NCBI RefSeq assembly: GCF_023914155.1
Contig: NZ_JAMWYS010000024.1
Location: 248,001-312,000, forward strand
DNA length: 64,000 nt
Direction of reading: 5' to 3'
Origin: Solitalea agri
GTDB taxonomy: Bacteria > Bacteroidota > Bacteroidia > Sphingobacteriales > Sphingobacteriaceae
Both the position numbers and the translations under genes were made by a program. Of this stretch, positions 44,294-56,113 are shown piece after piece. The notes under the pieces are model-generated. The model had not been told where the DNA came from, did no database searches, and worked only from the letters and a program-made list of their open reading frames with translations. Position 1 is the stretch's first letter. Each line of letters begins with the position of its first letter.

Positions 44294-44893
44294 TTAATTT
44301 CCCGCCAACATTTCTTCCAGCTTATTGCGTTCAGTTTGAAGTTCGCGAGCAAGGCGTTTTTCTTTATCGTTTGACTTGATTCGATAATGTTTAAACTCTT
44401 CTGTTAAGTCATCAAACAATTTAATCCGGTATTGCGCTTCTCTTTTGAAGCTTCCGTTCAAAAAACTTAAGTAGGCCAAGGCTGCTGTAAGACCTAAAAT
44501 CAAACTCCACATCAAGGTGTTGTAACCCGATTTCGAAAAGTTCAACCCTAAAAAACCAATAGAGTTATTTAATGATTTGGAAGTTAGAAGACTTGCTTCC
44601 TGCTTGTTTAAACCTTGTGTTAACGAATCTATTGATTTCTGATTTTTGGCAATTGTTTTAAGCGAAGCTGCATTGCGTATGCGTTCTCTAACTAATGAGT
44701 CATTAGCATTTTGCCACAAATAGCGTAGCGAAGCAGTTTTAACAACTTTATAATCTTGATAATTATTAGCCTTTTCGATAATTGCATCGAACTGGCTTTG
44801 TAAACTGGGACCGTGTTGCGAGCCCACAGCATAGGCGTTTATACTAAGACAGCATAAACACGTAGCGGCAATACGAATTACTACTTTACTCAT
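44294..44893 (-). CDS. Exported coiled-coil protein with one membrane segment
   Basis: A 199-residue protein with a signal peptide (MSKVVIRIAATCLCCLSINAYA), a helical periplasmic part (QSQFDAIIEKANNYQDYKVVK...ERIRNAASLKTIAKNQKSIDSL), one membrane segment at about 128-147 (MWSLILGLTAALAYLSFL) and a cytoplasmic coiled coil (KEKRLARELQTERNKLEEMLAG). It resembles a small conserved family of Bacteroidetes membrane proteins without a known function. It is a single gene with its own terminator. Confidence 0.75.
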   Translation of the reverse strand: MSKVVIRIAATCLCCLSINAYAVGSQHGPSLQSQFDAIIEKANNYQDYKVVKTASLRYLWQNANDSLVRERIRNAASLKTIAKNQKSIDSLTQGLNKQEASLLTSKSLNNSIGFLGLNFSKSGYNTLMWSLILGLTAALAYLSFLNGSFKREAQYRIKLFDDLTEEFKHYRIKSNDKEKRLARELQTERNKLEEMLAGN

Positions 44894-45127
44894 TTTATTA
44901 ATTTTTGGATGGTTTAATTCTCTTTTGGGGAAAAAGAGTAATTGCTTTAAAATGAAACAACTTAACTGCCAATAATCATAAAGGGATCAACACATTATTG
45001 AAAATCGAGTTCAGGAGTTCGGAAGCTAATTTTTAACGTTTAGGTTGAGAATAAACGATTTAAGAGAAGCAAAAAATTGCGGCAATTAATCCTCAATCGA
45101 TGTAATTAATTCCCAATTAATAATAAA

Positions 45128-45161
45128 ATATCCTGAAGCAATAATATTAACTTCAGGATAT
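45128..45161 (-). terminator. Terminator of the DJ-1/PfpI gene
   Basis: Perfect 11-bp stem ATATCCTGAAG / CTTCAGGATAT with a 12-base loop; TTTTATTA follows on the minus strand. Nine bases from the stop at 45171. Confidence 0.75.
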
Positions 45162-45170
45162 ATACATGAT

Positions 45171-45750
45171 TTATAGGTCAATTTTGGTTCCTAATATTTC
45201 TAAAAACGCTGCAATCCATTTTGGATGCCCAGGCCATGCAGGAGAGGTAACAAGGTTACCATCTACCACAGCTTCGGTAGCAGGCACATCAACGAAAGTT
45301 CCTCCGGCTAATGTCACTTCGGGACCAACAGCTGGATAAGCGGTTAATTTTTTACCTTTTACCACATTAGCAGCGGTTAATATTTGAATACCATGGCAAA
45401 TAGCCGCAATTGGTTTGTTGTTACTGGCAAAGTGAGTTACCAAATCAATTACTTTGGGATTCAAAACGAAGGTATTCCGGAGCCCTCCCTCCTGCTAAAA
45501 CTATTGCATCGTATTTAGCGACATCAATATCATCAAACGAATAATTTAACACGAAGCGATGTCCCGGCTTTTCGCTATAGGTTTGAAAACCGTCAAAATC
45601 ATGAATGGCAGTGGTGATATAATCTCCTTTTTTCTTATCAGGACAAACCGCATGCACTTCGTGCCCAATCATTGTCAGCATTTGAAAAGGAACCATTGTT
45701 TCATAATCTTCGGCAAAATCGCCGGTAAGGAATAAGATGTTTTTTTTCAT
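45171..45750 (-). pseudogene. DJ-1/PfpI family protein split by a one-base frameshift
   Basis: Two overlapping frames make one DJ-1/PfpI domain of about 192 residues. The first (from ATG 45750) gives [20 protein letters not shown]... to [12 protein letters not shown]. The second continues [34 protein letters not shown] to the end at 45171. The nucleophile elbow AAICHG with its Cys is intact in the second part. The join is at a run of four T in CGTTTTGAATCCC on the coding strand (plus-strand A-run 45463-45466). Removing one T restores the frame exactly. Either a recent inactivating mutation, a homopolymer sequencing error or, less likely, programmed slippage. Members are glyoxalase/deglycase- or protease-like stress proteins. 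Confidence 0.85.
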
Positions 45751-45837
45751 GATTACTACAGAGTTAGATAGTTGCCTCAATAAAACATTTGTGGATGTTC
45801 TATATATAAATATCTTGCAAAAAAATCATTTTAAAGA

Positions 45838-47940
45838 ATGGAAAACATTTACCCTAATTCTCAAAACATTAATTTATTAAAATCTCAAAACTTCAAAAAA
45901 ACTGTATTTACTACCGTCAATGCAATTATTCTCTTTATTTTTTGTTACATCTTCCTAATTCTAACCTCAATATTATTTGCAGTAGCGTGTTGGTATTTAG
46001 GATTAGCAATAATTGGACTTGGAATACACCTTATTGTGGCGTTGATCGGAGCAGGGGTCATTGCTTTAGGTATAATGATATTTCTATTTACAATTAAATT
46101 TATACTTAAAAATCAAAAAGTGATTAATCATGGAAGAGTTGAAATTTTCGAAAAGGAACATCCGAGGCTTTTTAAACTAATAAATGAGACTGCCTTACAG
46201 GTTGGCACTACATTTCCTAAAAAGGTTTTTATTTCTCATGATGTAAATGCTTGCGTATTCTATAATTCTGGGTTTTGGTCATTATTTTTCCCTGTTAAGA
46301 AAAACCTTGAAATCGGGTTAGGTTTGGTTAATTGTTTAAATGAAGGGGAGTTAAAAGCAATTTTAGCTCATGAATTTGGCCATTTCTCTCAATCAAGTAT
46401 GAGGGTAGCAAACTATGTGTATCGAGTAAATCGTATTATATTTTCTATGGTATATGAACAAGATCACTGGGATACTTTATTAGTTAAGTGGTCAAATGTT
46501 GGCAGCATATTCAGTTCATTTGCAAGTGTAACTTTCCATATAGCCAATTACATAAGAAGAATCTTAATTAAAGCTTATCAACCAATAAACATACGCTACC
46601 TAAGATTATCAAAGGAAATGGAATATCATGCCGATTTAGTGAGTGCAAGTATTACAGGTTCACAAACTTCTATTTCTGCCTTAAGGAGAGTGGAATTTGG
46701 AGCCATAATCTATAATGATGTTATCAGTAAATTAAATGAAATTGGGTCAGGTGGAAAAAAAACAGAAAATCTGTATGCTAATTTTAGCGAACAACTGATT
46801 ATCAGATCCAAGAAAAACAACTTCGACGTAATTAATAATCTTCCAATATTAACCGATGATGTTATAAATAAGCTATTATTCCCTCGAGTAACTTTTCATG
46901 ACAAATGGGCTACGCACCCGAGTTTAAAAGAAAGAACTTCTAATATTCAACAAACTAATTTTAAGGATAATTCATCAGATCAAAATCCTTGGTTTCTATT
47001 CGAAAATGCAGACCAATTGCAAAAGGAAATTACATCTAAGCTGTATACACTTGCTTTCCCTAATAAAGAATTCTCAATAATTACTAAAGAAGACTTTAAT
47101 GCTGAAATTAATAAAGAACCAGCCAACTATTCGCTTCACAAATTCTTCAATTTATTCTACTTAGACAGGTCTTTAAATAATCTGCAACTAGATGAATTAT
47201 TAACCGCCCCTGGTGAAAGATTTACATTTGAAGAAATATTTACTGAAGACTTTGAAAATAACTGGAGAATATACTTAAGAAACTCCAATGATTTGGAAAC
47301 ATTAAAAGCAATCCAAGAGGGTTTAATTTCTACGGATTTCTATGAGTTCGACAATGTTCGATATAATCTATCTGATATTGATGCATCAATAAATATTCTT
47401 CAAGCTGAAGTGAATCTTCAGAAAGAAGCTTTACAGGCCAAAGATGAGCAGGCATTTTTATTCTGCTACTTCAGATCAGTTGACGAGAGTATTATAAAAG
47501 GTGATTTATATAGGGCCTTATATGAAGACTTCCAGCTACTTCAATCAGAAGTTGATGAGTACAAAAAGGTACTAGTAGCTTTTTACAGTTGCATTAACTA
47601 TTTATCTGCAAATGGCACTTATTATCAAGACGATGTAGATAAAGCTAATGATCTTTTAAATAAGGCACTTATGTCTTTACGAAAACGATTTGAAGAGAGT
47701 GAGAAATTATCTCTAAATCAAACGTACTCTGAAAATTTATTGAATGGCTATAGCTGTTTTTTACTTTCTAATAAAATAGAAATCCCTCTTCCTTCCACTG
47801 AATTATCAAACGCTGTTTTTGAAAAAGGGTTTGAAATTACAAACGATATTCTAAAAAAGGTATTTGAGTTAAAAAGCTCAGCAGAGATGAATCTTCTTAC
47901 ATTTCAAATGGACTTGATTAAAGAAAATACTCTTACCTAA
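45838..47940 (+). CDS. M48 family metallopeptidase, membrane-bound
   Basis: A 700-residue membrane protease. Two or three membrane segments lie at about 22-95; the zinc motif HEFGH is at residues 178-182 (LKAILAHEFGHFSQSSM) with the third ligand in EMEYHADLVSASI. This is the HtpX/Ste24-like peptidase core. The long C-terminal half (about 330-700) is helical and unassigned; it is much longer than HtpX (about 290 residues) and may be a substrate-recognition or partner domain. Single gene with a bidirectional terminator. Confidence 0.9.
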   Translation: MENIYPNSQNINLLKSQNFKKTVFTTVNAIILFIFCYIFLILTSILFAVACWYLGLAIIGLGIHLIVALIGAGVIALGIMIFLFTIKFILKNQKVINHGRVEIFEKEHPRLFKLINETALQVGTTFPKKVFISHDVNACVFYNSGFWSLFFPVKKNLEIGLGLVNCLNEGELKAILAHEFGHFSQSSMRVANYVYRVNRIIFSMVYEQDHWDTLLVKWSNVGSIFSSFASVTFHIANYIRRILIKAYQPINIRYLRLSKEMEYHADLVSASITGSQTSISALRRVEFGAIIYNDVISKLNEIGSGGKKTENLYANFSEQLIIRSKKNNFDVINNLPILTDDVINKLLFPRVTFHDKWATHPSLKERTSNIQQTNFKDNSSDQNPWFLFENADQLQKEITSKLYTLAFPNKEFSIITKEDFNAEINKEPANYSLHKFFNLFYLDRSLNNLQLDELLTAPGERFTFEEIFTEDFENNWRIYLRNSNDLETLKAIQEGLISTDFYEFDNVRYNLSDIDASINILQAEVNLQKEALQAKDEQAFLFCYFRSVDESIIKGDLYRALYEDFQLLQSEVDEYKKVLVAFYSCINYLSANGTYYQDDVDKANDLLNKALMSLRKRFEESEKLSLNQTYSENLLNGYSCFLLSNKIEIPLPSTELSNAVFEKGFEITNDILKKVFELKSSAEMNLLTFQMDLIKENTLT

Positions 47941-47953
47941 AATAATTTCACAA

Positions 47954-47988
47954 CAAAGGGCTTTGAATTTTCATTTCAAAGCCCTTTG
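47954..47988. terminator. Bidirectional terminator between M48 and tyrS
   Basis: Perfect 14-bp stem CAAAGGGCTTTGAA / TTCAAAGCCCTTTG with a seven-base loop, 13 bases after the M48 stop and 20 bases after the tyrS stop on the other strand. Confidence 0.85.
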
Positions 47989-48008
47989 ATATCTTTTATA
48001 AAAAATAC

Positions 48009-49292
48009 CTATTCCGCAATCAGCAGATAATAATTCTTCTTACCTTTTTGAGCAACAATAAACTTATTATTGATCAAGCTTGAGTGATTGATGACTTCTT
48101 CCACTCCACCAACTTTAGCTTTATTCAAGCTTACACCACCACCTTGGATCATCTTTTTAGCTTCACTTTTTGATGGAAATACTTTTGCCTTGTCACCTAA
48201 CAAGTCAACCACATTAATCCCGTTTGAAAGCTCTTCTTTTGAAATATTGAATTGCTCAATGCCATCGAAAATACCCAACAGGTTATCATCGCTCATGCCA
48301 GTTAAAAAGTCGATAGAACCATTACCGAACAAGAACTCTGAAGATTTAATTGCAGTTTCATAATCAGCCTCCGAATGAACGCGAATGGTTATGTCTTTCG
48401 CCAATGCTTTTTGCAATACACGTAAATGAGGTGCAGTTGCATGCTCTGAATCTAAGGCTTCTAATTCTTCTTTAGACTTTAACGTGAAAATGCGAATCCA
48501 GTTTTTTGCATCATCATCGCTCGCATTTAACCAAAACTGGTAGAATTTATACGGTGAAGTTCTAGCCGGATCTAACCAAACAGCACCGCTTTCGGTTTTG
48601 CCAAATTTAGTTCCATCTGATTTCTTGATCAGCTGTGTGGTTAAAGCAAAGGCCTCTCCATGATCTTTTCGGCGGATAAACTCTGTACCGGTAACAATAT
48701 TGCCCCATTGATCAGAACCACCCATTTGCAAGAAACAGCCTTTGTGTTTCCACAAATAGTAAAAATCATAGCCCTGTACCAACTGGTAGCTAAACTCAGT
48801 GAAAGACATACCGGTGTCTCCTTCCAAACGACGTCGAACTGAATCTTTGGCCATCATGTAGTTAACAGTAATGTGTTTACCTACATCACGAATAAAATCA
48901 AGGAAAGTAAACTCTTTGAACCAATCATAGTTATTCACCATTTCGGCACTGTTAGCGCCGCAATCGAAGTCAAGGAATTTTTCGAGCTGCGCTTTAATAC
49001 AAGCCTGATTATGATTAAGAATATCTGCAGAAAGTAAATTACGTTCTTCCGACTTGCCAGAAGGATCACCAACCATACCGGTAGCTCCACCCACTAATGC
49101 ATAAGGTTTATGTCCGGCCTTTTGAAAATGAATCAGGGTCATAATTTGGGTTAAGTGACCAACATGCAACGAATCGGCAGTTGGGTCAAAACCAATATAA
49201 CCGGCAATAACGCCACTATTCAATTTCTCTTCAGTGCCAGGCATAATATCATGCAGCATGCCGCGCCAACGCAATTCTTCTACAAAGTTCAT
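48009..49292 (-). CDS. tyrS: Tyrosyl-tRNA synthetase
   Basis: Charges tRNA-Tyr with tyrosine. Class I synthetase of 427 residues: HIGH-type motif HVGH at 43-46, KMSKS-type motif KFGKT (about 232-236), tyrosine-binding [12 protein letters not shown] and [12 protein letters not shown]. The C-terminal S4 RNA-binding domain (about 360-427) has [23 protein letters not shown]. Complete and normal length. Confidence 0.97.
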   Translation of the reverse strand: MNFVEELRWRGMLHDIMPGTEEKLNSGVIAGYIGFDPTADSLHVGHLTQIMTLIHFQKAGHKPYALVGGATGMVGDPSGKSEERNLLSADILNHNQACIKAQLEKFLDFDCGANSAEMVNNYDWFKEFTFLDFIRDVGKHITVNYMMAKDSVRRRLEGDTGMSFTEFSYQLVQGYDFYYLWKHKGCFLQMGGSDQWGNIVTGTEFIRRKDHGEAFALTTQLIKKSDGTKFGKTESGAVWLDPARTSPYKFYQFWLNASDDDAKNWIRIFTLKSKEELEALDSEHATAPHLRVLQKALAKDITIRVHSEADYETAIKSSEFLFGNGSIDFLTGMSDDNLLGIFDGIEQFNISKEELSNGINVVDLLGDKAKVFPSKSEAKKMIQGGGVSLNKAKVGGVEEVINHSSLINNKFIVAQKGKKNYYLLIAE

Positions 49293-49505
49293 TCTAGTTT
49301 AATATGATTACACAGATTAAATAATTCACCGGTAAATTGGTGGTATCACTCTCGCAATTTTTAATTCATCGATGAAAAATGATTTTCAGATTTACGATGA
49401 GAGTGCCAAAGATAATTATTTATGCTTAATTTGAGTTAGCTTGAGATAGGACGTGGCAGCAATAAAATCGGTGAAACCTATTCTAAAATCAGTATAATCT
49501 AATCA

Positions 49506-52215
<2,710 letters not shown>

Positions 52216-52224
52216 ACCAAACAG

Positions 52225-52752
52225 ATGAAATCACAATTAACCAACTATATTTTAAAACGAGAAGCGGGTAAGGTCAGAAATCAGGGTGAATTTAATAGAC
52301 TAGACGAGATAAATTCCTTCCTGTTTATTTTTTGTGCCGAAAATATTGAAGAGCTAAAGACAGTGAAAGACATTGCTTTATCGTCTGATTTACAACGGAA
52401 AAAACTCACCTTTTGGGGACTAATTAACGAGAAGGACCTTCCTGAATTCAGAACTGAAGCACGTGATTTTAACTTTATTACCAATAAAGATCTTAACTAT
52501 CTGAAGATTCCTAAAGAAGAAAAGGTTAAAGAGCTGCAGAAAGTTCAATTCGATGTCTTAATTAATCTTTCACAAGAAACAAATCCTACAATATCTTATT
52601 TGGCATTGAAAGCTAATTCCGCATTTAAAATTTCAAAATACGAACAGAATGAAAGTTTTATTTACGATTTGATGATAGATTGTAAAAAAGACACAAGTAT
52701 TATTAATTTTACGGCCCAAGTATTACATTATCTTTCGTTAATAAAAAAATGA
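52225..52752 (+). CDS. Conserved protein overlapping dapA
   Basis: A 175-residue soluble protein. The part FLFIFCAENIEELKTVKDIAL and FDVLINLSQETNPTISYLALKANSAFKI resembles a small Bacteroidetes family that I think is DUF6913; no activity is known. Its stop codon overlaps the dapA start as ATGA, giving tight translational coupling, and it follows ligA by nine bases. The order ligA-this gene-dapA seems to be a conserved arrangement in the phylum, from memory. Confidence 0.75.
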   Translation: MKSQLTNYILKREAGKVRNQGEFNRLDEINSFLFIFCAENIEELKTVKDIALSSDLQRKKLTFWGLINEKDLPEFRTEARDFNFITNKDLNYLKIPKEEKVKELQKVQFDVLINLSQETNPTISYLALKANSAFKISKYEQNESFIYDLMIDCKKDTSIINFTAQVLHYLSLIKK

Positions 52753-53624
52753 GTACACAATTGAGAGGAACGGGTGTTGCATTGGTTACCCCTTTTAACC
52801 CTGATGGCAGTGTTGACTTCCCGGGGCTAAAAAATCTTATAGAGCATTTGATCGCCGGAGGCGTTGAGTATTTAGTACCTATGGGTACAACCGGTGAAAC
52901 CGCAACACTTTCCAAGGAAGAGAAGAAGAAGATTTTTGATTTTGTACTTGAAACTAATAATAATCGTGTTCCATTAGTAGCAGGCATTGGCGGTAACAAT
53001 ACCAGCGCTGTAGTGGATCAGGTAAAAAATTTTAAATCTGAGGGATTTTCAGCTATTCTTTCTGTTAGTCCTTATTACAATAAACCGGCACAGGAAGGTA
53101 TTTTTCAGCATTATAAACAAGTTGCAGAAAACTCTCCGCTTCCTATTATTTTGTATAACGTACCTGGCCGCACAGGATCAAATATGACAGCCCAAACCAC
53201 TTTGCGTTTGGCAGAATTGGAAAATATAATTGGAATTAAAGAGGCTTCGGGCAACTTTGAACAATTCATGGAGGTTTTAAAATATAAACCAAAAGACTTC
53301 AAATTCATTTCAGGGGATGATGCATTGGCTCTACCGATGATTGCATTAGGAGCCGAAGGGGTAATCTCTGTTGTAGGAAACGCTTTCCCTAAAGACTATT
53401 CATCTATGATCAGAAAATGTTTGGAAGGGAAATTCGACGAAGCTCGTACATTGCATTATAAGCTAACTGATATTATTAACATGCTATTTGCAGAAGGAAG
53501 CCCTGCAGGTGTTAAGGCATTCTTAAAAGAGTTAGCGATTTGCGGATCGCCTGTTCGCTTGCCATTAGTGGATGTTAGCGAGAATCTGAAAGCTAAAATT
53601 TTAAATGCTGTTAAAAACTATTAA
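52749..53624 (+). CDS. dapA: 4-hydroxy-tetrahydrodipicolinate synthase DapA
   Basis: Condenses pyruvate with aspartate semialdehyde in lysine and diaminopimelate synthesis. 291-residue TIM barrel with the Schiff-base Lys164 (GIKEASGNF), GTTGET at about 44-49, and the Tyr of ILYNVPGRTG. It is translationally coupled (ATGA) to the upstream gene and ends in a strong terminator. The product feeds peptidoglycan. Confidence 0.97.
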   Translation: MSTQLRGTGVALVTPFNPDGSVDFPGLKNLIEHLIAGGVEYLVPMGTTGETATLSKEEKKKIFDFVLETNNNRVPLVAGIGGNNTSAVVDQVKNFKSEGFSAILSVSPYYNKPAQEGIFQHYKQVAENSPLPIILYNVPGRTGSNMTAQTTLRLAELENIIGIKEASGNFEQFMEVLKYKPKDFKFISGDDALALPMIALGAEGVISVVGNAFPKDYSSMIRKCLEGKFDEARTLHYKLTDIINMLFAEGSPAGVKAFLKELAICGSPVRLPLVDVSENLKAKILNAVKNY

Positions 53625-53650
53625 TCAGCATTGTTTCATAAGAAATAAAA

Positions 53651-53686
53651 AAGTCCTGCTCAAATAAATTGGGCAGGACTTTCTTT
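53651..53686 (+). terminator. dapA terminator
   Basis: Stem AAGTCCTGCTCA / TGGGCAGGACTT (one G-U) with a seven-base loop, then TTCTTTTTC, 26 bases after the dapA stop; the A-run on the left would let it also serve the convergent H1-like gene. Confidence 0.85.
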
Positions 53687-53709
53687 TTCTTCAGTTCGTG
53701 GTTGAAATA

Positions 53710-53892
53710 CTAAGCCTCGGCTTTGTTTTTAGTATCTTGAATTTCCATACGAATCTCTTGTGCAAGGTTTTTCAAGTCTTGCATACCTTTACGAACACGA
53801 GTACCGGCAGCATTGTTACCTTTGTTGTAAAACTTATCTGCGTCGCCTTCTAAAGATGCCAACAAAGCTTTGAATTCATTAAATTTTTTCAT
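53710..53892 (-). CDS. Histone H1-like protein (Hc1 family)
   Basis: A 60-residue DNA-binding protein: MKKFNEFKALLASLEGDADK, FYNKGNNAAGTRVRKGMQDL, KNLAQEIRMEIQDTKNKAEA. This matches the short Bacteroidetes/Chlamydia Hc1-type H1 homologues, in which the AAGTRVRK block is the signature. It lacks the long Lys/Ala-rich tail of chlamydial Hc1. A purine-rich AAGGAG site lies about 10 bases before the ATG. Probably abundant nucleoid protein. Confidence 0.9.
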   Translation of the reverse strand: MKKFNEFKALLASLEGDADKFYNKGNNAAGTRVRKGMQDLKNLAQEIRMEIQDTKNKAEA

Positions 53893-54326
53893 TTTTAGAT
53901 ACTCCTTAAATGTTTGGTAAATACTGATTAGGTTATTTACTAGCTAATGTAATAGCTTTTAATCCATAAACCAAACTTTTTAAATAGAAAAAAGTGCCTT
54001 TAAGCGTGTTTTTATCCACATTTCAACGTTTTATCCTTTTAAAAATCGAGGCAGATTTATACACAATTTGGGCAATACATTAAAATTATGCCTGCATAAA
54101 AATTATATAATAAACTGATTTTCAGAAAATTAGCAACCTGCATTGATAGTAAAATTTTGTACTCTTTTTTACTCAAAAATAACCTATAGTTAAAACAACG
54201 GTGGAATCATTTTTTTCCCTTTGAAATTATTCAATTCCCTTAAATCTGACATTAATCAGCTAATGTAACCTCATTCTTTATAATTTTGTAGTTAACTAAA
54301 ACAGCGATAATTAATACTGCTTAAAG
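53893..54326. other. Intergenic region between H1-like and haemoglobin genes
   Basis: 434 bases, very AT-rich, no gene seen. It should hold the promoters of both divergent genes. TAATTTTG at 54281-54288 fits the -7 element for the haemoglobin gene. Confidence 0.5.
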
Positions 54327-54719
54327 ATGGGGAAATCAGATATTACGAACATTAAAGACATAGAATTGTTAGTTAACAGTTTTTATAATATCATCCGTCA
54401 GGATCAGCTGTTGGGTCCAATTTTTAATGCTGTAATTAAGGATGGATGGGATACTCACCTGGAAAAGATGTATACCTTCTGGAATACTGTTCTATTCTCT
54501 GAGCCAGGTTATACAGGTAGCCCCTTTCCTCCACATGCAAAATTGCCTGTTGAAAAATATCATTTCGAACACTGGGTAGCTTTATTTATACAAACAGTAA
54601 ACGATAATTTCGAAGGAGAAAAAGCTGATGAAGCTATTTGGAGAGCCGAGCGTATGGCCGAAATGTTCAATTTAAAAATAGAACACATCCGTAAAAATGG
54701 CAACCTATCAATTATTTAA
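54327..54719 (+). CDS. Group III truncated haemoglobin
   Basis: A 130-residue haem protein of the 2-over-2 globin family, group III: LVNSFYNIIRQDQLLGPIFNAVIKDGWDTHLEKMYTFWNTVLF, then GSPFPPHAKLPVEKYHFEHWVALF with the proximal His in HFEHW, and a C-terminal AERMAEMF. Binds O2 or NO; a role in NO or redox stress is expected. The next gene starts directly at its stop codon, so the two are one operon. Confidence 0.93.
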   Translation: MGKSDITNIKDIELLVNSFYNIIRQDQLLGPIFNAVIKDGWDTHLEKMYTFWNTVLFSEPGYTGSPFPPHAKLPVEKYHFEHWVALFIQTVNDNFEGEKADEAIWRAERMAEMFNLKIEHIRKNGNLSII

Positions 54720-55199
54720 ATGAAGAAAATCAAACATTCATTCCCCATTGCTATTACGTTTATCTGGCTCGGATTTGTTTGCGCCATAAGTTTTATGGAA
54801 GCACCTATAAAGTTCATGGCTCCGCATTTAACACTTGAGGTAGGCGTTGAAGTAGGTCGATTGGTTTTTAAAGCATTAAATCGAGTAGAAGTAGTTCTAT
54901 GCCTTATATCCATTGGTTTTACCTTTCTAAATTCCTTCCATCGCACAACCGTTATTTTACTAGTAGTCTTAAGCACCATCATTGGTATTCAAACTTTTTG
55001 GCTTTTACCTGCATTGCATGAACGGGTTCAAATGATCATTCAGGGCCAAATACCGCCAGCATCACACTTGCATCAAGTATATATTCTTTTAGATAGCCTG
55101 AAGGTGACTGGCTTAATATTACTTGGTATAACTCAATTCGGTTATTTTAGAGAGAAATGCCTTGAACGCTTCTTTATATATAAAAACCCGAATGAATAA
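54720..55199 (+). CDS. Four-helix membrane protein coupled to the haemoglobin gene
   Basis: A 159-residue inner-membrane protein with four hydrophobic segments (IAITFIWLGFVCAISFMEAPI, VVLCLISIGFTFLN, VILLVVLSTIIGIQTFWLLPAL, LLDSLKVTGLILLGITQF). It has the look of DUF4149-type proteins. A conserved-type EAP in the first segment and Glu/His (ALHERVQ, ASHLHQVY) in or next to membrane segments could bind haem or metal. It starts at the base after the haemoglobin stop, so a functional link (for example haem or NO chemistry at the membrane) is likely but unproven. Confidence 0.8.
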   Translation: MKKIKHSFPIAITFIWLGFVCAISFMEAPIKFMAPHLTLEVGVEVGRLVFKALNRVEVVLCLISIGFTFLNSFHRTTVILLVVLSTIIGIQTFWLLPALHERVQMIIQGQIPPASHLHQVYILLDSLKVTGLILLGITQFGYFREKCLERFFIYKNPNE

Positions 55200-55497
55200 G
55201 TTTGACAAAAGAAATTATGAAGTTAAGTATATATCATTTTTCAATTGTTCAAACGCCTAAATTTTATAAAAAGCTGACATTTCAGAAGAAATGTACATTA
55301 ATAATGGTTTTATTTAATAATAAAACTTCAAGATAGACTAGAAACTTATTATTTCCATTCAAAAAGTCGCCAACATGGAAATTAATCTCTTATTTTTTTA
55401 ATTTTAATTTTCCATTGATCTTCAATTTAAAATGATATCACTTCAAAATACAGATAAAACCAAAAGATAAAATTAGAATTCAACGGATTCATAAAGA

Positions 55498-55555
55498 AAA
55501 GCCGGAATTATAATCTACAAAGCGCTTATAGATTAATATTCCGACTTTTTGATTT
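55498..55555 (+). terminator. Long hairpin terminator
   Basis: Interrupted stem AAAGCCGGAAT-TAT-AATCTA / TAGATT-AAT-ATTCCGACTTT, then a T-run. On the plus strand it closes the haemoglobin unit about 300 bases after the last stop. Confidence 0.65.
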
Positions 55556-55621
55556 CAGAGGTAGAGTGTTATTGTTTTTGCTTTCCGATTCAAAAGTAAG
55601 AAGCCTGATTGTATTTACCTA

Positions 55622-55662
55622 ACGTATATATACGTAACGCATTAAAAATGACAAATTTGTCA
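55622..55662. promoter_or_regulatory. Two perfect 14-bp palindromes 27 bp apart
   Basis: ACGTATATATACGT (55622-55635) and TGACAAATTTGTCA (55649-55662). The second has a dyad with TGACA/TGTCA arms like many homodimer binding sites. No gene start is close on either strand, so their role is unclear. Confidence 0.4.
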
Positions 55663-55672
55663 GCGAATAAAA

Positions 55673-55697
55673 AGAGCCTCCTGATTTTGGGGGCTCT
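55673..55697 (-). terminator. Terminator of the tRNA array
   Basis: Stem AGAGCCTCC / GGGGGCTCT (one G-U pair), then on the minus strand TTTTTATT, 43 bases beyond the last tRNA gene. Confidence 0.75.
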
Positions 55698-55739
55698 AAA
55701 ATGAAAAAATTAAGCGTAAATATATATAGAAGGCCAATG

Positions 55740-55810
55740 AGATCGAGAGTAGATTTGAACTACTGTTGAGCGTCTTGCGGACACTTGCCTAACCACTCGG
55801 CCACCCGATC
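55740..55810 (-). tRNA. tRNA-Cys(GCA)-like, copy 5 in transcription order
   Basis: 71-nt cloverleaf: acceptor GATCGGG/CTCGATC (one G-U), D-stem GCC/GGC with GAGTGGTTA loop, anticodon stem AGTGT/ACGCT, loop CCGCAAG with anticodon GCA, four-base variable loop, T-arm AGTAG-TTCAAAT-CTACT and discriminator U73, an identity element of tRNA-Cys. Position 33 is C, not the nearly invariant U. CCA not encoded. Confidence 0.85.
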
Positions 55811-55832
55811 TGTTTTAAGAAGTAGAAATTTG

Positions 55833-55903
55833 AGATCGAGAGTAGATTTGAACTACTGTTGAGCGTCTTGCGGACACTTGCCTAACCACTCGGCCACCCG
55901 ATC
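55833..55903 (-). tRNA. tRNA-Cys(GCA)-like, copy 4
   Basis: Identical to the copy at 55740-55810. Repeat spacing 93 bp; the spacer TGTTTTAAGAAGTAGAAATT is nearly the same as that of the next copy. Confidence 0.85.
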
Positions 55904-55925
55904 TGTTTTAAGAAGTAGAATTTTG

Positions 55926-55996
55926 AGATCGAGAGTAGATTTGAACTACTGTAAAGCGTCTTGCGGACACCTGCCTAACCGCTCGGCCACCCGATC
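55926..55996 (-). tRNA. tRNA-Cys(GCA)-like, copy 3 (variant)
   Basis: Differs from the others in the D-loop (GAGCGGTTA), the anticodon stem (GGTGT/ACGCT, G-U closing pair) and the variable loop (TTAC). Every change keeps the cloverleaf. The loop CCGCAAG with C33 is unchanged. Confidence 0.85.
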
Positions 55997-56019
55997 TGTT
56001 TTAATAAATAGAAACCTGG

Positions 56020-56090
56020 AGATCGAGAGTAGATTTGAACTACTGTTGAGCGTCTTGCGGACACTTGCCTAACCACTCGGCCACCCGATC
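56020..56090 (-). tRNA. tRNA-Cys(GCA)-like, copy 2
   Basis: Identical tRNA sequence to copies 4 and 5; spacing 94 bp. Its flanking spacer (TGTTTTAATAA-TAGAAACC) forms a second spacer type shared with copy 1. Confidence 0.85.
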
Positions 56091-56113
56091 TGTTTTAATA
56101 AGTAGAAACCTGG

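Larger units (their letters stand above)
55200..55739. other. Intergenic region with two terminators and two palindromes
   Basis: About 540 bases, no gene. Holds a long hairpin (55498-55549), two 14-bp palindromes (55622-55635 and 55649-55662) and the tRNA-array terminator (55673-55697). Confidence 0.7.
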
